Below, piece after piece: positions 45,400 to 53,943 of a stretch of DNA of 64,000 bases. The stretch is from contig BPIL01000014.1 of NCBI GenBank assembly GCA_026004095.1, positions 19,059 to 83,058 on the forward strand, written 5' to 3'. The notes beneath the pieces are model-generated. The model ran no database searches and was not told the origin of the DNA. It saw nothing but the letters and a program-made list of their open reading frames with translations. Every line of letters begins with the position of its first letter. The stretch's first letter is position 1. The stretch comes from Meiothermus sp. Its GTDB lineage: Bacteria > Deinococcota > Deinococci > Deinococcales > Thermaceae. A program made the position numbers and the translations under genes.

Positions 45400-46392
45400 C
45401 TACAATCCTCCCAGGTACTGCAACAGCGCCTGCATCTCGGCCTCGGTCAGGGCCACCGCCGGCATCTGGCCCCGGCCCTTGAGGACAATCTCCCGCACCG
45501 CCTCCGGCACCTTGTTAATGGGATTGCCCTGCAAGCGCGGCCCCGTACCCCCCTGGGCCTGGGCCCCGTGGCAGGCCGCGCAGCGGGCCAGGTAGACCTG
45601 CTGCCCCTGGGAGGTGGCGTTGAGCTGGTTTTTAGCGGTTTGAATCAGGTTCTGCACCTGCGCCCGGGCCTCGCCGCCGGCCTTCAGGTAGCCCTCCCAG
45701 GCCACGATGGCCTCAGCAGGCCGGCCCAGTTGGAAGTAGGCGTTGCCCAGAAACAGCCAGCCCTCCGGCTCCTCGGGCTGGGCCCGCACCGCGAGCTCGA
45801 GGGCCTGGGCTCCCTCTTCGGGCCGACCGCTCATGAAGAGCAGGATGCCAATCCGGCGCACCGCGTTGGCGTTGCGGGGCTCGAGCTCGATCACCTTGAG
45901 GTAGCCCTGCACGGCCCGCTCGAAGTCCTGCAGCTCGTAGGCTTTGTTGGCGTAGGCCAGCCAGTCGGCGGCCTGGCCGCTTTGCTCGGCCCGGCGTTGC
46001 AGGTTGCCCAGTTCGCGGGCCTCGTTGCGGCTGGTGATGATGGTCTCACCCGGCAGGCGCGGCACCGTGTAGGCCCACAGCCCCACCCCCAGGGCCACCA
46101 GACCCAGGGTCACGGCCCCCAGCGTGAGCGGGCTCAGGCGGCGCGGGGTGGGGTTTTCCTGGCCCAGCTCGGCCAGTTGGCGCTCGAGGCGCACCGCCTG
46201 GGCCAGGAGGCGCTTGCGCTCCTCCCCTTCGGCCTCCCGGGCCAGCGCTTTGAGCACCTCGAGCTCGGCCCGCAGCTCCTCGGGCCGGGGGCTCTCGGGA
46301 AAGGGCTGGGCCGGGGTGCGGAAAAATGGCCGCAGGGCATAGGCCAGGGCCAGCACAAACAGCAAAGCAAGGATCAGGTAGGCCAGCATCAT
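45400..46392 (-). CDS. CcmI/CycH-like TPR protein fused to a c-type cytochrome domain
   Basis: 330 residues from ATG 46392, which overlaps the ccmH stop (ATGA). The N-terminal part resembles CcmI: a membrane helix (LAYLILALLFVLALAYA), a coiled-coil stretch, a second helix (LTLGAVTLGLVALGVGLWAY), then TPR repeats (YANKAYELQDFERAVQGYLKV, GWLFLGNAYFQLGRPAEAI). From about residue 248 a mono-haem cytochrome c follows, with CAACHG and a Met ligand in KGRGQMPAV. CcmI delivers apocytochromes to the ligation machine, so a fused cytochrome is unusual. Confidence 0.85.
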   Translation of the reverse strand: MMLAYLILALLFVLALAYALRPFFRTPAQPFPESPRPEELRAELEVLKALAREAEGEERKRLLAQAVRLERQLAELGQENPTPRRLSPLTLGAVTLGLVALGVGLWAYTVPRLPGETIITSRNEARELGNLQRRAEQSGQAADWLAYANKAYELQDFERAVQGYLKVIELEPRNANAVRRIGILLFMSGRPEEGAQALELAVRAQPEEPEGWLFLGNAYFQLGRPAEAIVAWEGYLKAGGEARAQVQNLIQTAKNQLNATSQGQQVYLARCAACHGAQAQGGTGPRLQGNPINKVPEAVREIVLKGRGQMPAVALTEAEMQALLQYLGGL

Positions 46393-46862
46393 GGTTGTCG
46401 CTCGGGGGATTGCAGCTCGGCCTCGAGGCGGGCAATTTCCTCCTCGGAGACGTCGGAGGCGGTGGTCAGGGCTCGAGCCCGCACCCGGGCCAGGTAGCGC
46501 CACAGGCCAAAGCCCAGCAGGCCCAGCCCAAGGAGGGGCGAGAGCCAGACCCACAGGGTGAGGCCGCGGGCGGGCGGCTCGTAGAGAATCCAGTCGCCGT
46601 AGCGTTCCACGAAAAAGGCCCGTATCTCGGCCTCGCTCCTGCCCTGGGCCAATTGCTCGGCGATGATGCGTCGCATCTCCACGGCAATGCCGGCGTTGGA
46701 CTCCGCCGCCGACTCCCCCTGGCAGACCGGGCAGCGCAACTGGCCGGCAATTTTGAACACCTCCGGGGAAAAATCCGGGGGTGGGGTGTTGGGGCTGGGC
46801 TGGGCCAGGGCCAAGGCCAGCAGCAAGAGCCCGCCTAGCCACCAGGTACTCGCTCGCCTCAT
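46389..46862 (-). CDS. ccmH: Cytochrome c maturation protein CcmH
   Basis: 157 residues: signal peptide (GLLLLALALAQ), periplasmic helices with the redox pair in LRCPVCQGESAAES, ESNAGIAVEMRRII, FFVERYGDWILYEPP, then a membrane helix and a short tail. CcmH reduces the CxxCH motif of apocytochromes before haem ligation. Overlaps ccmG and the TPR-cytochrome gene by four bases each. Confidence 0.93.
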   Translation of the reverse strand: MRRASTWWLGGLLLLALALAQPSPNTPPPDFSPEVFKIAGQLRCPVCQGESAAESNAGIAVEMRRIIAEQLAQGRSEAEIRAFFVERYGDWILYEPPARGLTLWVWLSPLLGLGLLGFGLWRYLARVRARALTTASDVSEEEIARLEAELQSPERQP

Positions 46863-47383
46863 CGCAACACCTGCTCGATATAGCCCCGCAACTGCGCCTC
46901 GCTCAGCTCGCCGGCATGCCGGGCCAGCACGGTGCCCTTGCGGTCAATCACGAAGGTCTCGGGCACCCCGTAGTAGCCGTACTCGATGCCAATGCGCCCA
47001 CGCCCGTCGTACACGCTGGGGAAGGTCAGGCCATACTGCTGGATGAACTTCAGGGCCTCGGCCTCGCTGTCCTGCACATTAACCCCCAGAATGAGCACCT
47101 GGTCTTTGTACTGCTGGTGAAAGCGCTCCAGAAGCGGGGCCTCGGTGCGGCAGGGGATGCACCAACTGGCCCAGATGTTGAGCAAAACCGGCTTGCCAAG
47201 GCCCTCCTGAATCCCCATCTCGGCCCCGTACTGGGCCCGGTAGGGCGCTAAAAGCGGCAGGCTAAAGCTGGGCGCAGGCTTCCCCACCAAGACCGACTGC
47301 AGTTCGTCCTTGTTGGGACGTTGCAAGCCCCAGTAGAACAACCCCCCCAGCAGCAATACCCAAACAGGCCAGAATCTAAGCAC
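46859..47383 (-). CDS. ccmG: Thiol-disulfide oxidoreductase CcmG/DsbE-like
   Basis: 174 residues: N-terminal membrane anchor (FWPVWVLLLGGLFYWGL), then a thioredoxin fold with NIWASWCIPCRTEAP and the cis-Pro in YGVPETFVIDR. It passes electrons to CcmH in the periplasm. ResA is a close relative; operon position favours CcmG. 24 bases separate it from ccmF. Confidence 0.92.
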   Translation of the reverse strand: MLRFWPVWVLLLGGLFYWGLQRPNKDELQSVLVGKPAPSFSLPLLAPYRAQYGAEMGIQEGLGKPVLLNIWASWCIPCRTEAPLLERFHQQYKDQVLILGVNVQDSEAEALKFIQQYGLTFPSVYDGRGRIGIEYGYYGVPETFVIDRKGTVLARHAGELSEAQLRGYIEQVLR

Positions 47384-47407
47384 AGCCCTCCTCTTCTCGC
47401 AACGATA

Positions 47408-49399
47408 TCAGTCCCCCGCCACCGGGGACACCTGCCGGCTGGTTACCCGGGCCCCTGCCGGCCAGAGGATATAGAGCGTACCCAGCACGATGATTAAACC
47501 AGCCACCCACAGCCACCAGACCATGGGGGTAACGATTAGCTTGATGGTCGCCCACTGGCCCTTTTCCTGGTCGAACTGCATCAAAACAAAGTAGTAGTCG
47601 TTGTACAGCGAGTACCTGACCACCGGTGTGGCCAGCGGCGAGCCCATCTGCGGGTAGAAGTTGAGCCGGGTCTCGTAGCGCCCATCGGCCCCCCAGCCCT
47701 CGCGGCTGGTGGAGCGCACCTCGATGGGGGCAATGGCTGCAAAGCGGTTGGACTCCTCCCGTGCGCCGATGGAAAGCAGGCGAATCTCCAGGCCCCGGGT
47801 CTGCCAGGTCTCCCCTACCTGGAGGGTCTTCTGCTCGGTCACCCGGTAGGTCTGGCTGAAGGCGATGGTCAGGGCGGCCAGCGCCACCCCAAAGTGCACA
47901 ATGTGCGAGCCAAAACGGCGCTTGTGGCTGGCTGCCAGTTCCCACAGGGCCTGCCCCGCCGGGATGCCCAGCGACCTCGAGCGCGCCCGCACCCCCTGGG
48001 CCACCATCAGCCAGATGGCGGTCAGGTTGTAGGCAAAAAGCCCAATCGCCAGCGAGACCCCCAGGCTCAGGCCCAGCGCCAAGCCCAGCAGGGTGCCCAC
48101 CCCCAGCGCCACCAGCATGGCCGCCAGGTTGCGCACCACCTCGGCCTGGGTGTTGCGCCAGGGCAGCACCGGCCCGATGCCCATCAGAAGCAGCATGAAG
48201 ATGCCTAGTGGCACCGAAACCTGGTTGAAGAAGGGGGCTCCCACCGAGACCTTGGCCCCGCTCACCACCTCCACCACCAGCGGCCACAGGGTACCCAGTA
48301 CCACCACAAAAGCAAAGGTGCCGAAGAACAGCGCCCCGGCTAGCAAAGCCCCCTCGCGGCTTTTCCAGCGCACCTCGCCGGCCTCGCGAATTTCGGAGGA
48401 AACCCGGGCCAGAAGCCCCAGCCCCACCGCCATCACCCCCAGCAAAAACACCAGGAACCAGGCCCCTACCGGCCCGCTGGCGAAGGCATGCACCGACTGA
48501 ATCACCCCCGAGCGGGTCAGGAAGGTGCCAAAGACCGTCGCCGCGAAAGCCAGGGTGATGAAGGCGAAGTTCCAGCCCTTGAAGAGCCCTTTGCGCTCCT
48601 GCACCTGGGCGGTGTGGAGGAAGGCCGTGGCCAGCAGCCAGGGGATGATGGAGGCGTTCTCGACCGGATCCCAGGCCCAGTAGCCGCCCCAGCCCAGAAT
48701 TTCGTAGCTCCACCACTTGCCGGTGAAGATGGCCGCGGTCAGGAAGCCCCAGGCCACCAGCGTCCACCAGCGGGTCTCGAAAATCCAGCTCTGGTAGCGC
48801 CGGGCCACCATGGCCGCCACCGCATAGGCAAACGGCACCGAGAGCCCCACAAAACCCAGGTACATCAAGACCGGGTGCACCGCCATCATCCAGTGGTTTT
48901 GCAGGAGGGGGTTGGTGCCCAGACCGTCCGGGGGCGGGTTGGGCACGGCGTCGAAGGGGTGGGCCACGAAGACCATCACCGCGAAGAAGAACACCTGCAC
49001 AGCAAAGAGCGTGCCCAGCGCCACCGGGGCCCGCCAGACGTCCAGGCTCTGGCCGGCCCGCAGGCCCACCAGCCAGGTGTAGGCGGTCTGGAGCAGGGCC
49101 CACAGCAGAATGGAACCTTCCAGCGCCGCCCAGGGCGTGACCAGCTTGACCCACAGGGGGTTGCTGGCCGAGCTGTGGTTGGCTACGTAGGAGACGCTAA
49201 AGTCGTCGGTAAGGATGGCCCACTCGAGCGCCCCAAAACTGGTTGCGGCGGCCAGCAGGGTGAGGAGCGAGAGGCGCTTGGCGGCCTCGAGGTAGCGCCC
49301 ATCCCGCAGGCTGTAGGCCAGCACCGCCAGCACCAGGCCCAGCGCCGAAAGAATCAGGGCGGCGACAAGGGAGACCCCACCCAGTAGACCCGGTGTCAA
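47408..49399 (-). CDS. ccmF: Haem lyase subunit CcmF
   Basis: 663 residues, about 14-15 membrane helices, with the tryptophan-rich WWD signature GWGGYWAWDPVENAS and conserved His flanking it. CcmF with CcmH attaches haem delivered by holo-CcmE to apocytochrome c. The start is TTG 49399 with AGGAGG upstream. It is the largest gene of the operon; no fragmentation. Confidence 0.95.
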   Translation of the reverse strand: MTPGLLGGVSLVAALILSALGLVLAVLAYSLRDGRYLEAAKRLSLLTLLAAATSFGALEWAILTDDFSVSYVANHSSASNPLWVKLVTPWAALEGSILLWALLQTAYTWLVGLRAGQSLDVWRAPVALGTLFAVQVFFFAVMVFVAHPFDAVPNPPPDGLGTNPLLQNHWMMAVHPVLMYLGFVGLSVPFAYAVAAMVARRYQSWIFETRWWTLVAWGFLTAAIFTGKWWSYEILGWGGYWAWDPVENASIIPWLLATAFLHTAQVQERKGLFKGWNFAFITLAFAATVFGTFLTRSGVIQSVHAFASGPVGAWFLVFLLGVMAVGLGLLARVSSEIREAGEVRWKSREGALLAGALFFGTFAFVVVLGTLWPLVVEVVSGAKVSVGAPFFNQVSVPLGIFMLLLMGIGPVLPWRNTQAEVVRNLAAMLVALGVGTLLGLALGLSLGVSLAIGLFAYNLTAIWLMVAQGVRARSRSLGIPAGQALWELAASHKRRFGSHIVHFGVALAALTIAFSQTYRVTEQKTLQVGETWQTRGLEIRLLSIGAREESNRFAAIAPIEVRSTSREGWGADGRYETRLNFYPQMGSPLATPVVRYSLYNDYYFVLMQFDQEKGQWATIKLIVTPMVWWLWVAGLIIVLGTLYILWPAGARVTSRQVSPVAGD

Positions 49400-49415
49400 G
49401 GGAACCTCCTCTTCA

Positions 49416-49847
49416 TCACTGGGTCTCCTCGATCAGCTTGCGCACCTGCTCGGGCGTCCAGCCCTCCTTGGGGGCCTGGTAGGTCTCGGAGTGCTTGACC
49501 AGCAGGTTCTGGCTCACAAAGGTCTCGCCCTCGAAGCGGCCCTCCACCACCACCCCCCGGTTCTCGCCAAAGAGGGCCGGGGGGGTGGTGCCCGAGGAGC
49601 GGATGGGAATCTCCTTGACCCCATCGGTAACCACAAAGCGCAGCTCGAGGGTCTGGGGGTTGTACTCGAGCGTACCCGGCTTAACCAGCCCACCTAAGCG
49701 CACGGCGCGGTTCTGGTAGCGTTCTACCTGCTGAAAGTATTCGCTGGGGGTGATGAAGTAGACCAGGTTCTGGCCCAGACCTCCAAAGATGAGATAGGCC
49801 AGGGCACCGGCCACCACCACCAGTCCCACGATATATTTTGGTTTCAT
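49416..49847 (-). CDS. ccmE: Haem chaperone CcmE
   Basis: 143 residues: one N-terminal membrane helix (YIVGLVVVAGALAYLIFGGL), then an OB-fold beta barrel. The covalent haem His and nearby Tyr are in LLVKHSETYQAP (HxxxY). CcmE takes haem from the CcmABCD complex and hands it to CcmF. 11 bases from ccmD. Confidence 0.94.
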   Translation of the reverse strand: MKPKYIVGLVVVAGALAYLIFGGLGQNLVYFITPSEYFQQVERYQNRAVRLGGLVKPGTLEYNPQTLELRFVVTDGVKEIPIRSSGTTPPALFGENRGVVVEGRFEGETFVSQNLLVKHSETYQAPKEGWTPEQVRKLIEETQ

Positions 49848-49858
49848 CTACACCTTCC

Positions 49859-49981
49859 CTACCGATTTCTCTGGTAACGCCAGAGCAAGTAACCCAGGTA
49901 ACCAAACACCAGGCCATACACCGCTACGAAAGTCCAGACCACGAAGGGGTTGGCCGGGTTCCATAGGGGGTTATCGGTCAT
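49859..49981 (-). CDS. ccmD: CcmD-like small membrane protein
   Basis: 40 residues: a short N-terminus (TDNPLWNPANP), one membrane helix (FVVWTFVAVYGLVFGYLGYLLW) and a basic end (RYQRNR). Size, topology and position between ccmC and ccmE identify it as CcmD, which helps release holo-CcmE. Recognised mainly by context. It begins two bases before the end of ccmC is passed, so the two genes are tightly packed. Confidence 0.8.
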   Translation of the reverse strand: MTDNPLWNPANPFVVWTFVAVYGLVFGYLGYLLWRYQRNR

Positions 49982-49982
49982 C

Positions 49983-50675
49983 TCAGGCCTCCTCCCGGGC
50001 CGCCTCGCGGGCGGCAATAATGCTGCGGAGCCGCACCAGCCCAATAAACAGCAGGGTAAACGCCGCCAGGTTGACCAGCATGGGGATCAGGATGGCCGCG
50101 TCCACGTTAATTTTTCCGGTGGTAAGGTCAATGGACTGGGTCTGGTGCAGGCTGCGCCACCACTTGACCGACATGTAGCTGATGGGCACATTAATGGCCC
50201 CCAGTATCGCCACCCCCGCCGCGGCCTTGGCCCTGAGCTCGGGGTCTTCGATGGCACCTCGCACCACCACGTACCCCACGTAGATGGCAAACAGGATGGC
50301 GGTGGTGGTCAGCCGGGGCTCCCAGTCCCAGTACACCCCCCAGGTGGGCCGGGCCCAGAGCATGCCCGTAAGCAGCGCCAGGGCCATGAAGATGAGGCCT
50401 ACCTCCACCACGGCGGCGGCCACCCGGTCGTGGTGGGCTTTGCGCCGCACCAGATAGGCCACCGAGTAGCCTAGCGCGCCAAAGCTAGCCAGATAGGCCA
50501 TCCAGGCTGTGGGAACGTGCACATGGAAAATGCGGGCCACAAAGCCCTGGCTCTGGTCGGGCGGTGCGCTCAGGGCCATGACGAGCCCCACCACCGCACC
50601 CACCCCCCCCAAAGCCAGCAGGCCGAGGGTCAAGCCATCCAAGCGGTTGGTTTGATTGGAGCGAGCGAGCTGCAT
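49983..50675 (-). CDS. ccmC: Haem exporter subunit CcmC
   Basis: 230 residues, six membrane helices, with the WWD-type periplasmic motif TWGVYWDWEPRLTTT and flanking His (FHVHVPTAW, RSLHQT). CcmC loads haem onto CcmE. AAGGAGAGG precedes the ATG at 50675. A 161-base gap separates it from ccmB and may contain a second promoter. Confidence 0.93.
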   Translation of the reverse strand: MQLARSNQTNRLDGLTLGLLALGGVGAVVGLVMALSAPPDQSQGFVARIFHVHVPTAWMAYLASFGALGYSVAYLVRRKAHHDRVAAAVVEVGLIFMALALLTGMLWARPTWGVYWDWEPRLTTTAILFAIYVGYVVVRGAIEDPELRAKAAAGVAILGAINVPISYMSVKWWRSLHQTQSIDLTTGKINVDAAILIPMLVNLAAFTLLFIGLVRLRSIIAAREAAREEA

Positions 50676-50836
50676 CCTAGTCCTCTCCTTTATGTATGTA
50701 TTCTGGCCCGAAATAGATTAACTTGGCGTAAACCACGTTACATCTAAAGGGGCCATGAACCTTCGTAAGTCGCGTCCTCTAGATTACCCCGGTGGGGCAA
50801 CGGACAAATTTTACTTGCGGTAATAGCGGTCATAAC
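50676..50836 (-). other. Gap between ccmB and ccmC
   Basis: 161 bases, A+T-richer near 50690-50750. No gene or strong hairpin; probably carries the promoter of ccmC onward, but I could not assign -35/-10 boxes. Confidence 0.35.
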
Positions 50837-51502
50837 CTAGCCCTCGAGCATGTACGGAAACACCATCGCACACACCGTCACGTAAATCACATCGAAGACC
50901 AGAAGTAACCGCAGCCAGTCCAAAAGCTCGGCCACCGGAACACCCTGGGCCAGCCCCTGGGTAAAGCGTACCGCAGCGAGCACCACCGGAATCACCAGGG
51001 GGAAGAGCAGCAGCGGCAGAAGCACCTCGCGCCCCCGCAGGCGGGCCAGCATACCGGCGTAAAAGGTGGAGATGGCGGCATAGCCCAGCGAGCCCAGCAG
51101 CAACGCTGCCATGAACCAGCCCCAGTGCTGCAAAGGCAGGTAGAAAAGCCCCGCCGTCAGGAACATTAACACCAGCCCTACCAACATCAGCAGGGCAAAC
51201 TGAAACAGCAGCTTGCCGAAGTAGATCCACTCCCGGCTACCGGGGGTCAGGAGCAAATCGTCCAGGGTGCCGTCCTCGACCTCGAGGCCAAAAGCCCGCC
51301 CCGCCAGCAAGCTGCCCGCAAAAGCCAGGGCCACCCACAGCACCCCTGGGGCCGCTTTTCGCAGATCCTGGGGGTTGGGGCCAAAGGCCATGGCCAGAAT
51401 AAACAGCATCACCGCCAGGAAAAACACCGCCGACAAAAGGCCCGTACGCCCCCGAAACTCCAGCACCAGGTCGCGCCAGGCCAGCCAAAAAATCCGCTGC
51501 AC
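50837..51502 (-). CDS. ccmB: Haem exporter subunit CcmB
   Basis: 221 residues with six membrane helices. LAWRDLVLEFRGRTGLLSA and GRAFGLEVEDGTLDDLLLTPGSR are conserved CcmB features. CcmB is the permease of the CcmA ATPase, but no ccmA gene is present on either side within the window. GTG start at 51502. The DUF1653 gene lies 39 bases upstream on the same strand. Confidence 0.9.
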   Translation of the reverse strand: MQRIFWLAWRDLVLEFRGRTGLLSAVFFLAVMLFILAMAFGPNPQDLRKAAPGVLWVALAFAGSLLAGRAFGLEVEDGTLDDLLLTPGSREWIYFGKLLFQFALLMLVGLVLMFLTAGLFYLPLQHWGWFMAALLLGSLGYAAISTFYAGMLARLRGREVLLPLLLFPLVIPVVLAAVRFTQGLAQGVPVAELLDWLRLLLVFDVIYVTVCAMVFPYMLEG

Positions 51503-51541
51503 GGGAGTAAGGGTATCGGTTTAGATGCCGAAGGTAAAGGG

Positions 51542-51769
51542 TCAAGGTTCGTTTTCCCCCACATAGCAGAAGCGGGGCACCTGCTTACCGTCTACCTCCA
51601 CATCTTCCAAAAACATCGCCAGCGGGCGCACCCACAGGGTTTCAGGCTCGACGCCATAGCGGGTTTCGTATACCACGAACCACTCCTCGGTTTCGGAGTG
51701 GCGGGCCAAACCGTGCACCCAGTAGTACTTGCCCTTGTAGTGTTGGTACAGCCCCGGTTGCAGATGCAT
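51542..51769 (-). CDS. DUF1653 protein
   Basis: 75 residues, soluble. GLYQHYKGKYYWVHGLARHSE and VVYETRYGVEPETLWVRP are the DUF1653 signature: small beta-rich proteins with unknown role. Encoded directly before ccmB on the same strand, but functional linkage is not shown. Confidence 0.82.
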   Translation of the reverse strand: MHLQPGLYQHYKGKYYWVHGLARHSETEEWFVVYETRYGVEPETLWVRPLAMFLEDVEVDGKQVPRFCYVGENEP

Positions 51770-51994
51770 CCTCCCACCTCACTGGCCTGAAGTATCTCCC
51801 AGACATCTTTGCACAAACCGCGGCTGCGGGGCTAGGTTCATAGCGGATTAAAAAAGATAATCAGCGAAAAAAAACCTTAAGAGGCAATCTTGTTGAATCC
51901 TGGAGCACTCCCCCCGCTAGGATCGGCGAAAAAAGGGATCCCGTTAGTCGGGTTGGGTCGTCGGGGTGCGGCAGCGACCTAACCCAATCTGGTA
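51770..51994. other. Intergenic region after acuC
   Basis: 225 bases without a gene. It is A-rich in the plus strand around 51850-51880 and contains the possible acuC terminator at 51929-51955. Confidence 0.4.
51929..51955 (-). terminator. Possible terminator of acuB-acuC
   Basis: Minus strand: CCCG-ACTAA-CGGG then ATCCC and TTTTTT. The stem is short and separated from the T run by five bases, so this is weak. Confidence 0.35.
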
Positions 51995-53131
51995 TCAGCT
52001 CCAGTATGGCCGCACCGACTCGAGCATCCGCTCGGTTACCTGGCGGTTGCGGCGCTCGATCTCGGCTTTGCGGGGAATCTCGGGGTAGGCGCCTTCGGGG
52101 TCGAAGAGGGTATGGGTCAGGAAGTGCCCAAGCTGGGTTCCCCAGCGCCGAAGCCAGGGTTCGGGGAGGTGATCGGGCAGGGGCAGGCCTTGCAACGTGA
52201 GGTAGAGCAGGGCCCAGATGCGGCTGGTTGCATCCAGGCTGTAGCCGCCCCCCAGGGTGTAGACCGCCCGCCCTCCCGCAAAGGCCGCGGCGTACTGTCG
52301 CAGCAGGGGGAAAATTTTGGCGTAGGCCTGGGTGGTCAGCAGAATTTCGGCCAGCGGATCCTGAAAATGAGCATCGGCGCCGCACTGCACCACCAGCACG
52401 TCCGGGCGGAACCAGTGCAGGGCGGGCTCGAGGCCCATCTGCAGAACCTCGAGGTAAGAATCGTCCTCGGTAAAGGGCTCCAGGGGTATGTTCAGCTTGC
52501 GTCCGGTGCCCAGGGCCTTGCCGATCTCGTGGGTATGGCCGGTGCCGGGGTAGAGGTAGCGCCCCGACTCGTGAATCGAGAAGGTGAGCACATGGGGCTC
52601 GTCGTAGTGAATCCACTGCACCCCATCGCCGTGGTGTACGTCTATGTCAATGTAGGCCACCCGCAGCCCCTGCTCGGTCAGGTGGCGAATCGCCACCGAA
52701 AGGTCGTTGTAGACACAAAACCCCGAGGCCAGATCCTTTTGCGCATGGTGCAGCCCGCCCCCAAGCTGCAAGACTTCCCTGGCAGCCCCGCTCGAGACCA
52801 TCCGGGCCGCGGTGAGCGTGCCCCCTACCAGCCAGCGGGCCGCCTCGTCCATACCGGGAAAGATGGGGGTATCGGCAGTTCCGAGGCCGTAGTGGTCGAA
52901 GTCCGGTGAATACTCGCCCCTTCCGGCAGCCTCGACCCGGCGCACAAACGACTCCAGGTGCACGCTGCGCACCTCCTCGCGGGTGGCCTGCGCTGGCTCG
53001 ACAAACTGAAGCGGGTGGCCCAGGTGTTCCAGCAAGTCCAGAAGCATCTCCAGGCGCAGCGGACTGAAGGGGTGCTGGGGCCCAAAGTTGTAGAGCTGGT
53101 ACTGGGGGCTGTAGATGACCGGAACACTCAT
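51995..53131 (-). CDS. acuC: Histone deacetylase-family protein AcuC
   Basis: Zn-dependent lysine deacetylase; in Bacillus AcuC deacetylates acetyl-CoA synthetase. 378 residues from ATG 53131. Active-site His pair GGGLHHAQKDLASGFCVYND, metal ligands in YIDIDVHHGDGVQ and QCGADAHFQDPL, and the Tyr in TLGGGYSL. Its start overlaps the acuB stop (ATGA). A substrate candidate, an acyl-CoA synthetase with the conserved Lys, is encoded at 1971-3896. No acuA acetyltransferase is nearby. Confidence 0.92.
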   Translation of the reverse strand: MSVPVIYSPQYQLYNFGPQHPFSPLRLEMLLDLLEHLGHPLQFVEPAQATREEVRSVHLESFVRRVEAAGRGEYSPDFDHYGLGTADTPIFPGMDEAARWLVGGTLTAARMVSSGAAREVLQLGGGLHHAQKDLASGFCVYNDLSVAIRHLTEQGLRVAYIDIDVHHGDGVQWIHYDEPHVLTFSIHESGRYLYPGTGHTHEIGKALGTGRKLNIPLEPFTEDDSYLEVLQMGLEPALHWFRPDVLVVQCGADAHFQDPLAEILLTTQAYAKIFPLLRQYAAAFAGGRAVYTLGGGYSLDATSRIWALLYLTLQGLPLPDHLPEPWLRRWGTQLGHFLTHTLFDPEGAYPEIPRKAEIERRNRQVTERMLESVRPYWS

Positions 53132-53763
53132 AAGCGCTTGCTGGGGATTTCGGGGGGCCACTGTACCACAAATCCTTTTTGGCGCAACTCTCGAGCAATC
53201 CTGCGGGTGTCCAGGGTGCCCACCCGCACCACGGTGGTCACGGTGCCCTCGCCGCAGGGGTAGGTCAGCAGGGAGTGGATGTTGATATGCTGCTGGGCCA
53301 GTTCGCCGCTCAGGCGGGCCAGCTCGCCGGGCCGGTCGTCGAGGCAGACCTCGAGCCGCCCACTGGGTTTTTCCACCCCGGTCAGCCGCAGGAGCGCATC
53401 CAGCAGGTCAATTCCGGTCACGATGCCCACCAGGGCCTCGCCCTCCAGGATGGGCAGGGCCCCAATCTTGCGCTGGCGCATGACCCGCGCGGCCTCCTCG
53501 ACCGGGTCGAGGGGGTCGCCCGTTATCACCGGCTGGGCCATCACCTGCCCGACCGGGGTATCGGTGGGCTTGGCGCCCCCCACCGCAAAAGGACTGGTGG
53601 CCAGCCGGATATCGCGGTCGGTGATCATCCCCACCAGGCGGCCTTCCTGGGTTACGGGAATGTGCCGGATGTTGCGCTGCAGCATGATGTGGTAGGCCGC
53701 CTCGAGCGTTACCCCAACGTCTACCGTCAGCACCGGACTGTGCATTACGTCTTTGATCAACAT
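53128..53763 (-). CDS. acuB: CBS-CBS-ACT protein AcuB
   Basis: 211 residues: two CBS motifs (MHSPVLTVDVGVTLEAAYHIM; MAQPVITGDPLDPVEEAARVM), each ending in a hydrophobic GMITDRDI or GIVTGIDLL strand, then an ACT domain (EVCLDDRPGELARLSGEL). CBS pairs bind adenosine nucleotides, ACT binds small ligands; AcuB is thought to modulate the acetoin/acetate pathway. A TAGACT box ends seven bases before the ATG. Confidence 0.88.
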   Translation of the reverse strand: MLIKDVMHSPVLTVDVGVTLEAAYHIMLQRNIRHIPVTQEGRLVGMITDRDIRLATSPFAVGGAKPTDTPVGQVMAQPVITGDPLDPVEEAARVMRQRKIGALPILEGEALVGIVTGIDLLDALLRLTGVEKPSGRLEVCLDDRPGELARLSGELAQQHINIHSLLTYPCGEGTVTTVVRVGTLDTRRIARELRQKGFVVQWPPEIPSKRL

Positions 53764-53770
53764 TTACCTA

Positions 53771-53776
53771 AGTCTA
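53771..53776 (-). promoter_or_regulatory. -10 box of acuB-acuC
   Basis: TAGACT on the minus strand, seven bases before the acuB ATG; no -35. Leaderless-type. Confidence 0.45.
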
Positions 53777-53929
53777 ATGCAAAAGCCAGGCGGGGTAGCT
53801 AGGGGTATTTGTCTCTGTGCAGAGCATGAACGCCTTACAGCACCGAGCAGAACGCTTTAGATGGGGGTCATGGGGGGGATTGTTCGCCCTATTCGGTACA
53901 AACGCACCAAGCACTGGGCGCAGGTGGTC

Positions 53930-53935
53930 TACACT
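53930..53935 (+). promoter_or_regulatory. -10 box of the exporter-like gene
   Basis: TACACT ends eight bases before the ATG at 53944; leaderless-type. Confidence 0.4.
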
Positions 53936-53943
53936 GTGGACGG

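Noticed and set aside
45400..46842. Extended 480-residue version of the TPR-cytochrome protein
   Set aside because: The first 150 residues are ccmH read in a wrong frame. ATG 46392 overlapping the ccmH stop gives a proper membrane helix.
47376..49154. 592-codon frame overlapping ccmF on the same strand
   Set aside because: Gly/Ala-rich shadow; the ccmF frame carries the WWD signature and membrane helices.
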